Assembly (NCBI GenBank): GCA_015680685.1
Contig: MNCI01017916.1
Coordinates: 27,259-91,258 of the forward strand
DNA from: Gnetum montanum
Lineage: Eukaryota; Streptophyta; Gnetopsida; Gnetales; Gnetaceae
Direction: 5' to 3'
Length of the DNA: 64,000 bases
Shown: positions 1 to 11,169 of the stretch, piece after piece
Layout: each line of letters begins with the position of its first letter
Position numbering within the stretch: the first letter of the stretch is position 1
The notes under the pieces: model-generated
Told to the model about the DNA's origin: nothing
Seen by the model: the letters and a program-made list of their open reading frames with translations, nothing else
The model's database searches: none
Program-made: the position numbers and the translations under genes

Positions 1-599
1 CATATCGCTTACTTTCAACATGTAAAATAAAATGCTTGTAAAGTAAATTATTAACTAGGAAAACAAGAAAAATTATTTAATTAAACATAAGAAAATTAAG
101 TGGATGCTGTAATGGTGATAAGAAATCTCAATATTTATAGTCAGTCATGAACTATGTCCAAGTAAAAATCACTCAAATAAAGACATTGTACAATTGCTCA
201 AAATGATACTATAGGCATATACTCTATCTCTAATTACAAAATAAAACTACAAGAGTTTTGTTGCTAGTGAAATGAAAATTATTTAGATTCATGCACCTAA
301 GTGTTGTATTTATAGGTTTCATACATCCCACAATGGCAGATCTACAATGATGTAGCATGTGCTATGATGTCGAATATATCACATCATAAATATAATATCA
401 TAGTTATGATATCATTGGTCAAGAAAAATTGACTTTATCATATCCCCAAAACTAACTAGAAACTCATCCTTGTGTTAAACAAAATGACGATAGAGTCCCT
501 TATAAAATTGGGAGGTAGATTTACATAACACAATTTAGATAACACTAAATGCCGCACAGTGGTGTTTACAAAATTAACACAAGTTATGACAAGGAAAAT
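1..599. other. AT-rich non-coding flank
   Basis: No coding region, RNA gene or clear repeat was recognised here. It lies downstream, in minus-strand sense, of the coiled-coil fragment at 600-1212 and may be its 3' flank or part of an element cut off by the window edge. Confidence 0.5.
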
Positions 600-1212
600 T
601 TGACCAAAACAAAACAAGTTGATGAAGGTTGATGTAGCCTAAGTAGTGCCTAGTGGTGATGGCTTCTTCATTGGTTGCTTTCCCTTGTCATCAGGCTTCT
701 AAAATTTGTATCTATTGAGCAATGCCTGAAGTTTCTCTTCCTCCATTATTGGATCTTGTACCATCTATGATAACGTGTGATGGAGCTAGTACATTCCATG
801 GACATGGTAGTCATAAAAACATTTGATTGGCCTTGACATACCATACTGCAAACTCTTTCCTTTGCTCCTCAAATGCTCTTGCCATCTTGCGTAACTCCTA
901 TTAGACTATCATTCTTTTGGCCAAGTTCACTACAACATCTTTCTACCCTTGGTAGTCAGCCTTTTCTACTTCTAACTTAGAATTTTTCACAAGAAGTTTT
1001 TGTAAATCATCTTTATGATTAGCAAATTCCTTCTCATATAATGCACACATGACTGCTACTTGGTGTTCAAGTTCATTCTTGGGCCTACTTGTTGTTAACA
1101 TGGATATATTAGCATAGCAAAGGTTAGCTAACCCCATGTATTCTTCCAAATCCTCTATTTGTAGGTCTTTATTTTTAATTTCTGCTTGTTGGACATGAGC
1201 AAAGTTATTCAA
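600..1212 (-). pseudogene. C-terminal part of a coiled-coil protein, unidentified
   Basis: A minus-strand frame is open from 1212 to 943 and encodes about 89 residues rich in Glu, Lys, Leu and Asn (for example NKDLQIEDLEEYMGLANL), with the heptad-like spacing of a coiled coil. Beyond the stop, coding character continues in shifted frames to about 600: a segment with FEEQRKEFAVWYVKANQMF, then one with MEEEKLQALLNRYKF and a Lys/Pro-rich tail. This looks like the decayed C-terminus of a repeat-associated or host protein with frameshifts. I do not recognise the family. The sequence stops being related to the array at about 1358, so this fragment belongs to a different element or to the array's edge. 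Confidence 0.4.
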
Positions 1213-1357
1213 GATGGATTGCCAATCTGGATATTATGCTGCAATGGAATTAATTTAGGCCTTTACCATATGGATTTCCTTGTCATTGATTTGTTTGTAC
1301 ATGACCAGTTGATCACAGAAGTATTCTTTAAGTCTTTCATGCCTCTTTTCCTCATTC
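1213..1357. other. Junction segment before the tandem array
   Basis: Sequence between the minus-strand coiled-coil fragment and the first LINE remnant. The other LINE copies continue further 5' at the equivalent point (upstream of 18730 and of 61690) and this one does not, so a rearrangement or truncation boundary lies near 1358. Confidence 0.35.
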
Positions 1358-1612
1358 TAAGAATGGTGGTTTACATTATTTGAACATGTGTAAAGAAGAT
1401 TAGACAATACACCTATAAACAAAGGTTTCTACATCATTATTCTAGGAAAGCTATCAAAAGAAAGACCAAAGAAGACATGGGAAAAAATGATTAAAGATAA
1501 TTTAAAGAAACTACTAATAAATAAGAATCTAGGTCTTCATAAATGATGAAAAAGAACTCATGTACCCAACAAAACTTTATTGGGACAAGGCTAGGAATAT
1601 GATGATGATGAT
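1358..1612 (+). pseudogene. RTE-type LINE, 3' terminal remnant (array copy 1)
   Basis: Only the last about 85 codons of a non-LTR reverse transcriptase remain. A translation with frameshifts shows the family's closing motifs: a decayed form of the W-F-G-H-V-Q-R block, then a KRKTKEDMGK-like block corresponding to R-x-K-K-T-W-E, then a short basic end followed by GGGACAAGGCTAGGA and a run of GAT repeats. In plant RTE elements the reading frame ends almost directly at a short tandem-repeat tail with no poly(A), and that arrangement is seen here. The copy is dead and heavily truncated. Two fuller copies lie at 17660-18978 and 60541-61940. Confidence 0.7.
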
Positions 1613-1744
1613 GTTATTTGATTTTAGGAAAATAAATTACTAATTATTTATTTCTAAAATTTTTAAAATTCTACCTTTTGTATGAGGAATTACTTGGTAA
1701 TTCTAGCTCTCTTGGTATCAGTTATACATTATCCTTCCTTCCAT

Positions 1745-1945
1745 TCTCTTTCTCATGGCTATGCTTGATGGATCTCTTAATGATTTCTAGATCTAAATCC
1801 ATTATTACTTGGAAAAGCTTTTGTGATTAATCTCTCAAGGTAAAGAAAATATCATTAATTTTACCAATTTTAACAACAAGCTTATCTTGGTGTACCTTCT
1901 TTCCCTTTGTGATGGTTTGCATTGTTAATCTAATCAAAATGCATA
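1745..1945 (-). pseudogene. Array gene remnant, 'KID' exon, copy 1
   Basis: Minus-strand translation gives TITKGKKVHQDKLVVKIGK followed by INDIFFTLRD and a DLDLEIIKRSIKHSHE tail, with one internal stop. The same peptide, better preserved, is encoded at 62076-62261 and in damaged form at 19115-19290. Conservation of the protein frame between tandem units suggests the spacer once carried an exon. The protein family is not recognised. Confidence 0.4.
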
Positions 1946-3344
1946 TGTTGTCAATCTAACCCTAGTTTTCTATAACCACTTCATAATTCATAATGTTCAT
2001 AAATTTCTAATTTGCATTTTGGCTCAATCCTTTGTTGCATCATTTTATCTTAGTGGCAAATATGATAACAAAATTTTTGCATGTCATGACTTAAGTTATC
2101 ATAGAACTAGAGGTTGTGATGAAATTTATGATGTATTTTTTGCATATTTTCCATAGTGACACAATTATCTTGGCATCATGTGAATAAGGAATGTTCAAAA
2201 GGCAACAATTGGCGAACATTTCTGATATTTATTTACACATTCAACATGTTGGAATACTTGAAAAGTTATTTAAGCTAACATAAATTGGTACAATTTGAGA
2301 AGACCACTAGTACATGTCGTATTATCAATGGACAATCATTTGTGAGATTTAGAATAACCATGTCAAGTTTATGATGCCTCATTTAAGGATTATTATCATT
2401 GAGCAAGCACTTAAGGATTATTATCATTGAGAAAGCATTTATAGGGCATCAACTTTCCACATAAACTTGAGAAAATGATGTTTAGGATGGTGTAAGAAGG
2501 TAGGACCTTAGTGAAGTTATAGGATTGATGTAGCCTTAATGTAACCAAATAGTTGATCTAAATATGCATAAGGATTGTCAATCCAATAGTTTTTCTAAAA
2601 ATGCATGAGGGTTTCTATCCTAATATTTGGTCTTTTCTTGCATGAGGGCTAGGTTTAGTTAATATTAACCTTGTATTTATGCTAATGTTTGATGTTGGAA
2701 AGCTCATGGGAGTACCAGTGTTATGAGTAAACTAAACATCTAAGAGTAATAATGTGTTTTATGATTAACTATATGTTAATCTTTATAACGATAAATATTT
2801 TAGTGACACTAACAATGTGTTTTGCAGCTTGGGCCCCATCCTCTAGTCATGTTATAGGAAACTTTTAAATGGATTTTTTCTACTTTGAAAGTATTCTAAC
2901 CCTTCCTACATGTATTCTATGTAGATTCAAATAGAATCTTAAGGTGGAGCTGGAATAATGATCAACATTGGATGAAATATTATATGTTTATGTATTTCTT
3001 GTTATATTGATGATCATGTTATGCATTATAACTTGGACTATGACTATGAAATTTTTATTTAATTCTAATTCATATAACAACAAGGCCTAAGTGACATCAA
3101 TATATTAATTTGGATCTTCAAGTGATTTCTAAGTTGTTAATATTCTAAGTATTTATATGCTTTTATGGTTTTATGTTAGTTTAAAGTTTATAAGAATTTA
3201 TGAAGTGTTTGTGATCATACTTGCTTCTCAACATGTATGCACTCATACTCTTGCTACATGATCATATCATGAAGCTCTTGATTCTTATGAATGGCATACT
3301 CTAATTATTGGGTGAAATAAGTTTGTAATATGTCAAATCCTCAA

Positions 3345-3605
3345 TGAAGACTTAAATGAACAAAGTTTCTTCAAAGATAGCAAGTGTAGCTTCCTTAAAC
3401 TCTTTGTAAAATTTTCTATATGCATCATACCATCCTTTTAGTTTGTCTTAATAAAATTTCATCATAATAGAAGATGCCACTTTATTCACTATATTTTTTA
3501 TAGTAATTTGGACTAATAGGAGATTCTTCTCTAATGCATTCTCATTGTTCAATTTAGTCATGATTGCTTCAATTCTTTATTTTGTTCAAAATTAATAACT
3601 AAGAA
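3345..3605 (-). pseudogene. Array gene remnant, 'IVNKVASSIMM' exon, copy 1
   Basis: The minus-strand frame reads MTKLNNENALEKN, ITIKNIVNKVASSIMM, then after one stop KGWYDAYRKFYKEFKEATL and AIFEETLFI. The same peptides, with different damage, are at 63545-63815 and at 50673-50870. A pyrimidine-rich run and AG precede the exon in the copy at 50880, so it may have been an internal exon. Function unknown. Confidence 0.4.
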
Positions 3606-3685
3606 AACAAAAATTATAAACATTTAAGTAAAACAAGAAATTCAAAAATGCATTTCTTGGTAATAGTGCCAATGATAGGGGCACT

Positions 3686-5147
3686 TGAAACACCACTAAA
3701 ATTTCATGTTGCAAACTTCATTTCCTAACTTGGAACAAGGATTCATTGTAAATGTGAGATATGTAGTCTAAGAACTACAATCTTGCATACTTCAGCCTTT
3801 TGGAGCCAAAAATTGGTTTAAAAGTTGTTATTTCCTTGCTTTCCAAGTGGAAAAGGGTATCTCATGTTCATATTTAGGCTTGGGAAGTCCAAAAACACCT
3901 TTGAAATGGCTAAAAATGGTAGTATCATAGGTTTTTGTAGGGGTAGAGCTCCAACTACGTTGGAGCCATTTTCAATAGATACAATAGCTATAGTAGTCAT
4001 AGTAGCCAATGTAGTTACTACCAAGACCCAGCAGAGGTGCAATGTTGGGGTTGTTGAAATTTCCATATTTTCAACAATAGCCAGCATAGATAGCATTCTC
4101 CACCAGGCACAACACTTTCCAGTAGATTCCACCATTTTTGCAGACTCCAACTTTTTACACATTTTAACCACTTTTTCCACTTTTCAGTAACCTTAGCATA
4201 GTCCACTAATGCTAGTGTAGTAAGAATGATGCTAGCATAGTCGCAAAAGTCCATTTACTATTTATAGTAAATGGATGGATTTTGTGGTAGTAGCCCATTC
4301 TGGACATACCACAAATAGTAACTATGCTAGGAAAAGATGACTATTACAACTTGCACATTGACATCAATCTATCATCAATCATGGAAAATGTGTACAGGTC
4401 CAAAAATAGCAACCCTACCTTATAAAAATCCAACATCAACACCATTTTCAAGTTCTAAATTTTGGCATTTTTGTAACCTAAATGATAGTTCCAACACTTT
4501 GGCATTCCTAGTACTTCAACATTTTTTGCAACCCACAAAACCCATTGCAACCTTACTTCCACCTTTTTGGTAGTAGAAATTGGCATTATGTTGGGCATAG
4601 AGACTCCTAGATAACTACCATTACACAAAAAAGTAAAAATCCATTTCCATAACCACATTGTAGATCCTTGTGGAAATTGAAAGAAAGTTGCCAGAAACTG
4701 GAGATGGTAAGAAATTGGATTGTGGAGTTGCAGTAGAACACAAACAACCTTTTCCAATAGACTTCAAGCTCCTTCCAACAACTTTTAGTGCCTTTGGCAT
4801 GAAATCTGTACTTTGTGAACCCTATTCTTTATTATTTTTAAAGTTATTATTCATGTTGTGCAAGTTTTAGTTCACGTTTTCATTTCTACCCATTTTTTCA
4901 TTTTTGAATTTGGAACAACAAGTTCATTTCCATTTACATTTATGTTTTAATTTTTAATTTCATCTACGTCTACGTATCCATTTCCCATTTCTATTTATGT
5001 TCCATAAGTTCATGGGTGATCAGCAAGACCATCCAAGGTACCCTGAGTTCCATTTTTAGAGGCCCTTGCGATTTGAGGTTAAAGTTGTTCCAGTACTCAG
5101 ATCTTTCAGTTTTCCCATTCTAGTAACTGAAATTTTCAGCTCCAATA
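3686..5147 (+). repeat. Element X 5' LTR
   Basis: It starts TGAAACACCACTAAAATTTC and ends CAGCTCCAATA. It matches 14810-16300 along its whole length. The last base pair is altered from the CA expected at an LTR end (ATA here, ACA in the 3' copy). The sequence around 4200-4330 contains several TAGTAAC/GCTAG-type short inverted motifs related to the CTACGCTA motif of element I. Confidence 0.85.
4421..4428 (+). promoter_or_regulatory. TATA box of X 5' LTR
   Basis: TATAAAAA follows CCCTACCT. The equivalent position in the 3' LTR (15586-15593) has the same motif, as expected for a conserved LTR promoter. Inferred from sequence only. Confidence 0.5.
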
Positions 5148-5172
5148 GTTTTCTATTGCTAGAAGGATCTCT
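5148..5172 (+). promoter_or_regulatory. Putative primer-binding region of X
   Basis: Directly after the LTR comes GTTTTCTATTGCTAGAAGGA. The matching position of element I (minus strand, 42218 downward) reads GTTTTCTAGCGCCAGAAGGA. The I version begins close to the TGGCGCC start typical of many Ty3/gypsy primer sites. I cannot name the tRNA with confidence. Confidence 0.45.
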
Positions 5173-5533
5173 ACCAAAATTCATGGCCATAAGCCCATTT
5201 TAAACCAGGTCTACTACATGTTGTCCTTCCATTATTCTATCATGCCTTTAAAATTGGCATTGGGTTTTAAACCATTGTCTCCAAGCCTTGGTGTAGTAGT
5301 GGAAACAAAGTTGGGTTTTCCTACAAATTTCTCATCTACTACAACACTTGTTCTATTTAACATCATTCTATTCAACATCCATTTCGTTCAACACCATTCC
5401 ATTCATGTGATTTCATTGAACATCATTCAACGTCATTTCATTCCACATCATTCTGTCCAATGTCATTCGTACTGTGATAGTTGTTTCAATCCAGTAGGAA
5501 AACCATTGTTCCTTTTCCTTGTTTAGCCCACTT
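5173..5533 (+). other. X leader with TTCAACATCATTC-type simple repeat
   Basis: Untranslated leader between the primer region and gag. From about 5345 to 5470 it contains degenerate short repeats of the kind ATTCAACATCATTC / CATTTCATTC. No gene seen. Confidence 0.5.
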
Positions 5534-6760
5534 ATGGCCACCATAACCTAGCCTCTCCCTTCCATACCACAACCCATCATGATACCACAGGCCTCTCAAT
5601 TGATCTTTCCTCAAATGTCAACACGAGCACCATAGCCCATGGGGATGCCACAAGGCTTGGATCAACATTTCCAAATGATCCAAGACCTTAATGAAGAGTT
5701 GTAAAAACTTAAAGCCAACATAACTTAGATGGTTAAGGTTGTAGATTTCTACTAGGATGACCCTATAAGCCACATGGTGCCTCAACTAACCTTGCCCACA
5801 TGTTTGCCTATTCTAAACTTCACCACATATAATGGTGAAGGGGATCCCAATGCACATCTAGTAACCTTCTAGTTTGAGTGCCTCTTCTTGTAAGCTTGGC
5901 CTCATACAATACTATAGAATTTCTCCATGTTTCTAAAGGGAAAGACTCTAGATTGGTATCAAATCTTGCTTAGAGGTTCTATCTCTTCCCTTGAGGACTT
6001 GATTAACCAATTTGTCAACTACTTCAGCTACAACTTGAAGTCAAATGCCACATTAGATCAACTAATGAAGGTGAGGCAAGGGCCACTTGAATCCATCAAA
6101 AGGTTTATTCAAAGATGGAACTCAACACTCAACGAGATCTTAGAGCCTATTATCAAAACTCATCTCTTGGCCATCTACAAGGGAGCAATAAATGACTTTA
6201 TCAAGTCAAAGTTATAGTACCTAAAGCCCTAGTCACTAAGCTAGACCTTCTTGCAAACTAAGAACATTGAGAATGAAGCTGAGGCTAGCAACGACTTGGC
6301 CTATGTGGCCTATAAAAACCAACATGTAAGAAGGAATAGGAATAAAACCATGCATGAACATGCAATTGTGGTCGTAGTAGAAAAAGAGACAAAACAAGGG
6401 AAAAGGTGGGGATCACCACCACGCAACACATCCCTTGACTCATGGCAACCATACACTTCCTACACCCCAAATTAACCAAGACCAAACTTTGGATGAATGA
6501 ATAGATCTAAGTACACATGGTTACCATTAAATCCCTCAAAACTCTTAGAACAATTGTTTAGAAACAACCATATACAACATAAGTAACTATTTGAAAAGGC
6601 TTGTAAGAGGCATGATTGTCTTTGTAACTTAGCTAAAGACCCAATGATAGCTACCAAAGATGATCCAAAGCTATTGAAGTACTTCAAATATTGTATAGGT
6701 ATTGCCATTATCATCAAATGGCTGGTCATGACACTGATTTTTGCCTAGCATTAAAGGATG
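5534..6760 (+). pseudogene. gag: X gag (capsid/nucleocapsid) pseudogene
   Basis: One frame runs from the ATG at 5534 and matches the gag of element I segment by segment: DDPIS then LTLP, then a Y-N-x-E-G-D block at about 5830, then KGKTLDWYQ and a RGSISSLEDLINQF block (5927-6030), and RSKYTWLPLNPSKLL near 6508 (RSKYTSLPVKPSKLL in I). This is the Retrotrans_gag capsid layout (x-LDWY followed by F-E/D-x-L). The frame carries about nine TAG/TAA stops. Most fit a CAG or CAA glutamine changed by C to T; one of them (5892) aligns with a Q in element I. The protein would form the virus-like particle that packages element RNA. It is non-functional as it stands. Confidence 0.8.
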
Positions 6761-7434
6761 ACCTCCAGAAGATAATAGACCATGGGAATTTGGTGTTGAA
6801 TGAGCCCAACTCTACAAACACCAACAACAACTCCTATATCGTAGCCTCATTCACAAAAACCAAATAGTCTAATCCTCCTAGGAAATTGTTTGTCATTCGA
6901 GTACCACTACAATCCCAAAATACAAAGCCTAGAGAGCCATTTGTCATACGAGTACCACCTCATTCAACCCTAAAGAAGTCTTTCATCATACGTGTCCCCC
7001 CCTTCAGTGGCTTCAACATCACAATGTGGTCAACAAGATACTAATCTTCCAAAGCCTAAAGAACCATTCATTATTTAGGTCCCTTCACCTTCAACAGGTA
7101 AGCCTAGAACAACCCATAACCAAAGCCCACCTATAGTGGCCCACAACTCAGAAGTTAGCAAGTAACCATCATCACAACGGTGATGAAAACAACCTATTTC
7201 CAAACTAACAACAAAGCTTGTTAAAGGTGACAAACAACAAAAGGCTTCAAAACTACATACACCAAGATCCGTTGCATCGATGGATAAGGGGGGCTCGAGG
7301 CACCTGGACCAAAACCTAAGCCACAAACTCTAGGAAGGATGGAAGAGGTTACAACTACTAAGGCTGAAAGGTTACATGCCAAGGGGAAGAGCCTCTTTGC
7401 AACCATGAACCAAGTGAAATGATCATTAAAGAAA
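6761..7434 (+). pseudogene. X gag-PR linker region
   Basis: Low-complexity, Pro/Lys/Thr-rich decayed coding sequence between the gag C-terminus and protease. It includes three spaced repeats of a FVIRVP-like block (about 6890, 6935 and 6985: CATTCGAGTACCACC, CATACGAGTACCACC, CATACGTGTCCCC). Several stops. It corresponds to the linker of element I at about 39000-39760 but is poorly conserved. Confidence 0.45.
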
Positions 7435-8112
7435 ATGAACACGTTACCAAACTTGTACAACTTGGTCATAACCTCTCCTACACATAGGGATGCCCTAGCT
7501 CAAGTGTTGACATCTATGCCTATGAGCAAAGACATGCCCACCAACAAAGAATCAATCCACTCTATCATTGAACAAGCTTCGCTTAGGAAAAATGAGCATA
7601 AAAAAATACTTAACTTTCATGATAGTGAGATGAAGGTTAACTCTAGNCAAAAAATACTTAACTTTCATGATAGTGAGATGAAGGTTAACTCTAGAAATGA
7701 AGAAGTACTATCTGCTACTCTCCTTATCACTGTACATGTTGGCAAATACAAGGTCCATCATGTTCTTGTAGACGATGGAGTGGCAAAAAATGTGGTACCA
7801 TTTTTCATTGTTGACAAGCTAGGTCTAACCGAGAACATCCAAAAAACCATCATCTTAGCACTAAAGTCATTTTTCGTGGTTGGCAAACAATTTCCTACAT
7901 TCGCTAACTTCCTAGTGGTTGAGAAAACACCTAGTTTCAACTTAATCCTAGGAAGGCCATGGTTAGTAAAACTTCAGGTAGCTTCATTTCCTATACATCA
8001 AGAAATTTACTTGCCCTACGAGGGAGGGGAAATTGTCAGTCATGGGGACAATGTGTTGATACCTTCGGTTAACTATGTTAACATTAATCAAGGTTCAAAG
8101 GTGGAGTTTTGA
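7435..8112 (+). pseudogene. X retroviral-type aspartic protease (PR)
   Basis: An open frame of about 225 codons, interrupted by one N. The second half is a plant Tat-type retropepsin: VDDGVAKNVVP at the catalytic flap (family D-S/T-G-A, here D-D-G-V), then FFIVDKLGLTENI, then FNLILGRPWLVK (the conserved I-L-G-R-x-W block) and SFPIHQEIYLPYEGG. Element I encodes the same series at 38406-38790 (NVIPFPIVDKLGL, FNLILWRSWLA, FSPIHQEIYLPYAGR). PR cuts the gag-pol polyprotein. The frame is long only because an assembly duplication at 7601-7694 stays in frame. The catalytic Ser/Thr is replaced, so activity is doubtful. Confidence 0.75.
7601..7694. repeat. 46-bp duplication around a single N (assembly join)
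   Basis: Bases 7601-7646 are repeated exactly at 7649-7694, with N at 7647 and C at 7648 between. An exact duplicate on both sides of one N is the signature of two contig ends that overlap but were joined without merging. It inserts 16 extra codons into the PR reading frame. Confidence 0.8.
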
Positions 8113-8690
8113 GAGAAAACTTTGAACATTCAGATTAGAGCCAACGATAATGAGAACAATAGTGATGCGAACAACACCAACTCTGCAACATAGGATAATT
8201 AACAAAAATGCCTACAACTTGCCATGTCAAACAAGAGAAATGGTGACCACAAGATCATGCAAAATAGGCTCCTTAATCTATCAAAGATCAAGCAACAAGG
8301 TTGCAATAAATGTCTCACCATTTCTTTTGTTAATGGTTGTTTGTTTACTTTAGCAACATTGCACATGCTTCATGGTTGGTGTTAGCCTTATATGCTCTTT
8401 TGAAAGCATCCCATACTAGGCAAGTTGAAATTCATGGCCTACCATGTCCTAAAACTAGTGAATTTATGGCTTTCCTTTTATCTCTCTTGTGTACATAGTA
8501 TGATCTATTACACTTTGCTTTACACTTTTACGTTTGCATTTTATCACCGAGCTTTACTTTATAAACTTATTGTTTTAACTCCTAGCCTTTTACACAAAGA
8601 ACATAAAATATATGTAAAAAAAAAAAAACAACAAAAACAAAATGCTAGGGTAAAACCTAATCGACCCTTCTTTCAAATGTGAGGTGGATG
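8113..8690 (+). other. End of X PR reading frame and following sequence
   Basis: Weak coding character continues for about 250 bp after the PR stop. Element I has a similar short post-PR segment (38184-38400). No domain is recognised. An A-run lies at 8619-8628. Confidence 0.35.
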
Positions 8691-9753
8691 ATAGATATAA
8701 TTATTCATTAGATAATAGAGATGATGATGTTCATGGATGAGCTAGTTTTAATCCAATGGTTAGCTTTTGGATAATTTTCTCAAGTCGAGTTTAGAAACGA
8801 AAGAGCAACAAAACAGAATTTGACCCCTTAATGATTTGCCAATCGACATTGCTACGTCTCATAGCAATCATTATATTAGTCACAACAGGTATAAATTCCG
8901 AAATGATAAAGCTTGGCAGGTGGTCTTTGGTCCATTCTATGCACACCTAAATTATGATGAAGATGTGATAAATCCCTTTTTACTATAGGAAGATGCAAAG
9001 AGAGAAAGTTTGCCTCTGAGCAAAGCTGACCATTTTCCTTCCCACTTCATCAAGCTTTTTAAAGAGGGAAAATCATTGTTCAATTTCTAGAAGATTATTT
9101 GTTAATGACCAGTTCCTTTCTATTGAACCCTTCCCTGCTAACCCAACATACATAACCTTATCTGTTTCCTGGACAAGGGATCGTAACAAAAGAAAAGAAC
9201 AAGCTATCAATCTTAGATAAGAACTGACATAAATGGGTTATTACAAATATCATTCCCAGAACATACCACATTCATAGCTGGGTACCAAACATTGTTGGTG
9301 ATTGCAGAGAAGCAACACCTTTAACTTTATATATCATCTTGAAATTAAGACAAGAAGTTTTCCGTTGCTCTGTTTCTTCGAATACAACATTATCATGTAT
9401 TTTTATAGGAACCCATTGTCTTGCTCTAAAATGTTTTAAAATTCCAAGCCCTGCCCTTGCTTCAGACCCTTTTGCATAAATGAGATGAATCCATATCTGG
9501 CGCTGGACTGCAGCTATAGTGAAACATAAAAACATAATTTACAGAGTTGGGCAAAATCTCCTCAAAATGGCCTGAGACCTAAGCAAAAAATTATTAACTA
9601 CGCTAGCGTAGTAACTGTTTGCTCAGCAACCCTGCCACGTGCCGCGCTCTCCTGGCAGCCCACGCCTCCCTCCCATGATGCATCTACCCCTTATACTCGT
9701 GCCTGTTTAAAAAAAACGGTTGCATCTGCAACAAAAAAGATTTCAGCATCAGT
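8691..9753. other. Low-copy-looking insert in X, unidentified; minus-strand frame 9272-9535
   Basis: The sequence loses resemblance to element I here. A minus-strand frame of 87 codons (9535 to 9272) encodes IWIHLIYAKGSEARAGLGIL, then RARQWVPIKIHDNVVFEETE, and ends KVKGVASLQSPTMFGTQL. It reads like the C-terminus of a host protein followed by 3' flank. I do not recognise it. It directly precedes the transporter fragment, so it is probably another piece of captured or inserted low-copy DNA. GC rises near 9600-9700, with the palindromic ACTACGCTAGCGTAGT at about 9598. Confidence 0.35.
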
Positions 9754-10690
9754 GCCGCTGTAGCCTCTAACAACACCTTCAACTGAACCGGAACATGTTT
9801 TCTTACCCCACTCATTGGAGCTTATATTGCTGATTCATACCTGGGCCGATTCAGGACAATTTCCATCTTTAGTGTGATTTATCCTGCTGGAATTGCCACA
9901 ATGGCATTGTCATCATTTGTAGTGAGGGATGTTGGTTGCCATTACTCCAAGGCATAGACTCATGTGGCCTTCCAAAATGGAGAATTGCAGTACCTTCAGA
10001 TATAACGCTATTGTATGAATCTTCAGAGGAAAGCAGAATTACAGGGCTAATAATACTTGCACACAGACAAGCTTAGATCCTTTGACAAGGCTGCAGTTAA
10101 AAAAAATCAAAAAAAAGGTGCAAGAAAATTGGGAAATCCCTGGCATTTAACACCAATAACTCAAGCGGAGGAGTTACAGATATTGGTTGGCATTCTTCCC
10201 TTGTGGATTAGTGGAAGTATTATAAACACTGTTTGTAACTAAACTACAACATTGTCCATCTTACAAGGAGAGACAATGAATAATCATAGTGGTCATTCCA
10301 ATGACCCTGCAGCATATCATATGTATACGTAGTTAACACACCCTGTGTGTTAATGTGCATTCTATGATCAATTTTTTTTTGTTCCGGTTGTTTCAAAATA
10401 CACTGACCATCCAAGAGGGTTCACACAATCCACTGGCCATCCAAGAGGGTTCAGAGATTTACAATGAATAAGAATTGGAATGTTCATTTCCATCCTAGCA
10501 ATCACTGATGGTGCACTTTTTGAAATTATAAGGCTTAGATTAGTAAAGAGCCATAATCTTTACTATGCCTCTGTGCTACCCATGAGCATATTTTGGCAAG
10601 TACCTCAATATTTGGTAGTTTAGAATTTTTTCATGATGAAGTACCAGATGGCATGAGAAGCATTGGAACTATTGCAATTGGATAGACTAG
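9754..10690 (+). pseudogene. NPF (NRT1/PTR family) transporter pseudogene fragment
   Basis: Host gene sequence inside X. In order: ASNNTFN, a stop where the family has Trp, then TGTCFLTPLIGAYIADSYLG and RFRTISIFSVIY (transmembrane helix 2-3 region of MFS proton-coupled nitrate/peptide carriers); DITLLYE and HTDKLRSFDKAAV followed by NPWHLTPITQAEELQILVGI (cytoplasmic loop and helix 7 start); RIGMFISILA; and PMSIFWQVPQY then DEVPDGMRSIG near 10650. These are hallmark blocks of plant NPF proteins, in the right order. About 310 codons are covered where a full protein has about 580, with gaps, frameshifts and stops. The family imports nitrate, peptides or hormones at membranes. No clear introns remain between the blocks, which fits cDNA capture, though internal deletions could hide them. 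Confidence 0.8.
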
Positions 10691-11064
10691 GCTGAGAACA
10701 CCCTTAATTACGCTGGGCCAGCATAGTCACTAGTGTTGCCTAGTGTAGTCTACACAAAAAATGTTAAAATTAACTATAAATAAAGTGTAGTCTACACAAA
10801 CAATGTTAAAATTAACTATAAATAACCCCAATTAACTCTTTAAAAAATATCCTTGGAACCTCACTGGAGCTTGTCTGACTATTAAATCTACCTTTTCCCA
10901 TCACTTTTGACCATCAAAGACTAGACTATGCTAAAGGAAATTGGGACAATGCTAGCTGAGCGTAGTCCCTGCCCAAGCCCAACGTAGTCCCTGCCCAAGC
11001 CCAACGTAAATTTGCCAAAAAATTGATAAAAACAACTTAAAGTTTACTTTTAGGAGTCATAGGG
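10691..11064. repeat. X internal spacer with short duplications and CGTAGT motifs
   Basis: No gene. A unit of about 42 bp (GTGTAGTCTACAC then AATGTTAAAATTAACTATAA) is repeated in tandem at about 10743-10824. GTCCCTGCCCAAGCCCAACG is repeated at about 10965-11006. Motifs such as GCTGGGCCAGCATAGT are short imperfect inverted repeats of the type that fills the LTRs of element I. Confidence 0.6.
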
Positions 11065-11169
11065 CCCACCAGATATCAACTGTAGCAATAAAACTCAATT
11101 TTTCCATTTTTGCAACNCCCACCAGATATCACCTGTAGCAATAAAACTCAATTTTTCCATTTTTGCAAC
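11065..11169. repeat. 52-bp duplication around a single N (assembly join)
   Basis: Bases 11065-11116 recur at 11118-11169 with one difference (ATCAACTG against ATCACCTG). The N is at 11117. As at 7647, this looks like an unmerged overlap between two assembled pieces. Confidence 0.75.

Larger units (their letters stand above)
1613..3680. repeat. 4.8-kb tandem unit H: spacer of copy 1, left part
   Basis: Aligns collinearly with 18979-20731 and 61941-63890. Shared landmarks include ATGGATCTCTTA...GATTTCTAGATCTAAAT (about 1765), the GCATGAGGGTTTCTA block (about 2605), the CTTGGGCCCCATCCTC block (about 2830) and the TAGCAAGTGT block (about 3380). It is interrupted at 3680 by element X and resumes at 16306. 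The summed spacer length is about 3.43 kb, the same as the next copy. Confidence 0.8.

Noticed and set aside
3818-4870. Several frames of 65-120 codons on both strands in the X 5' LTR
   Set aside because: They are mirrored only partly in the 3' LTR and the frames are broken there. LTR sequence is not expected to code.
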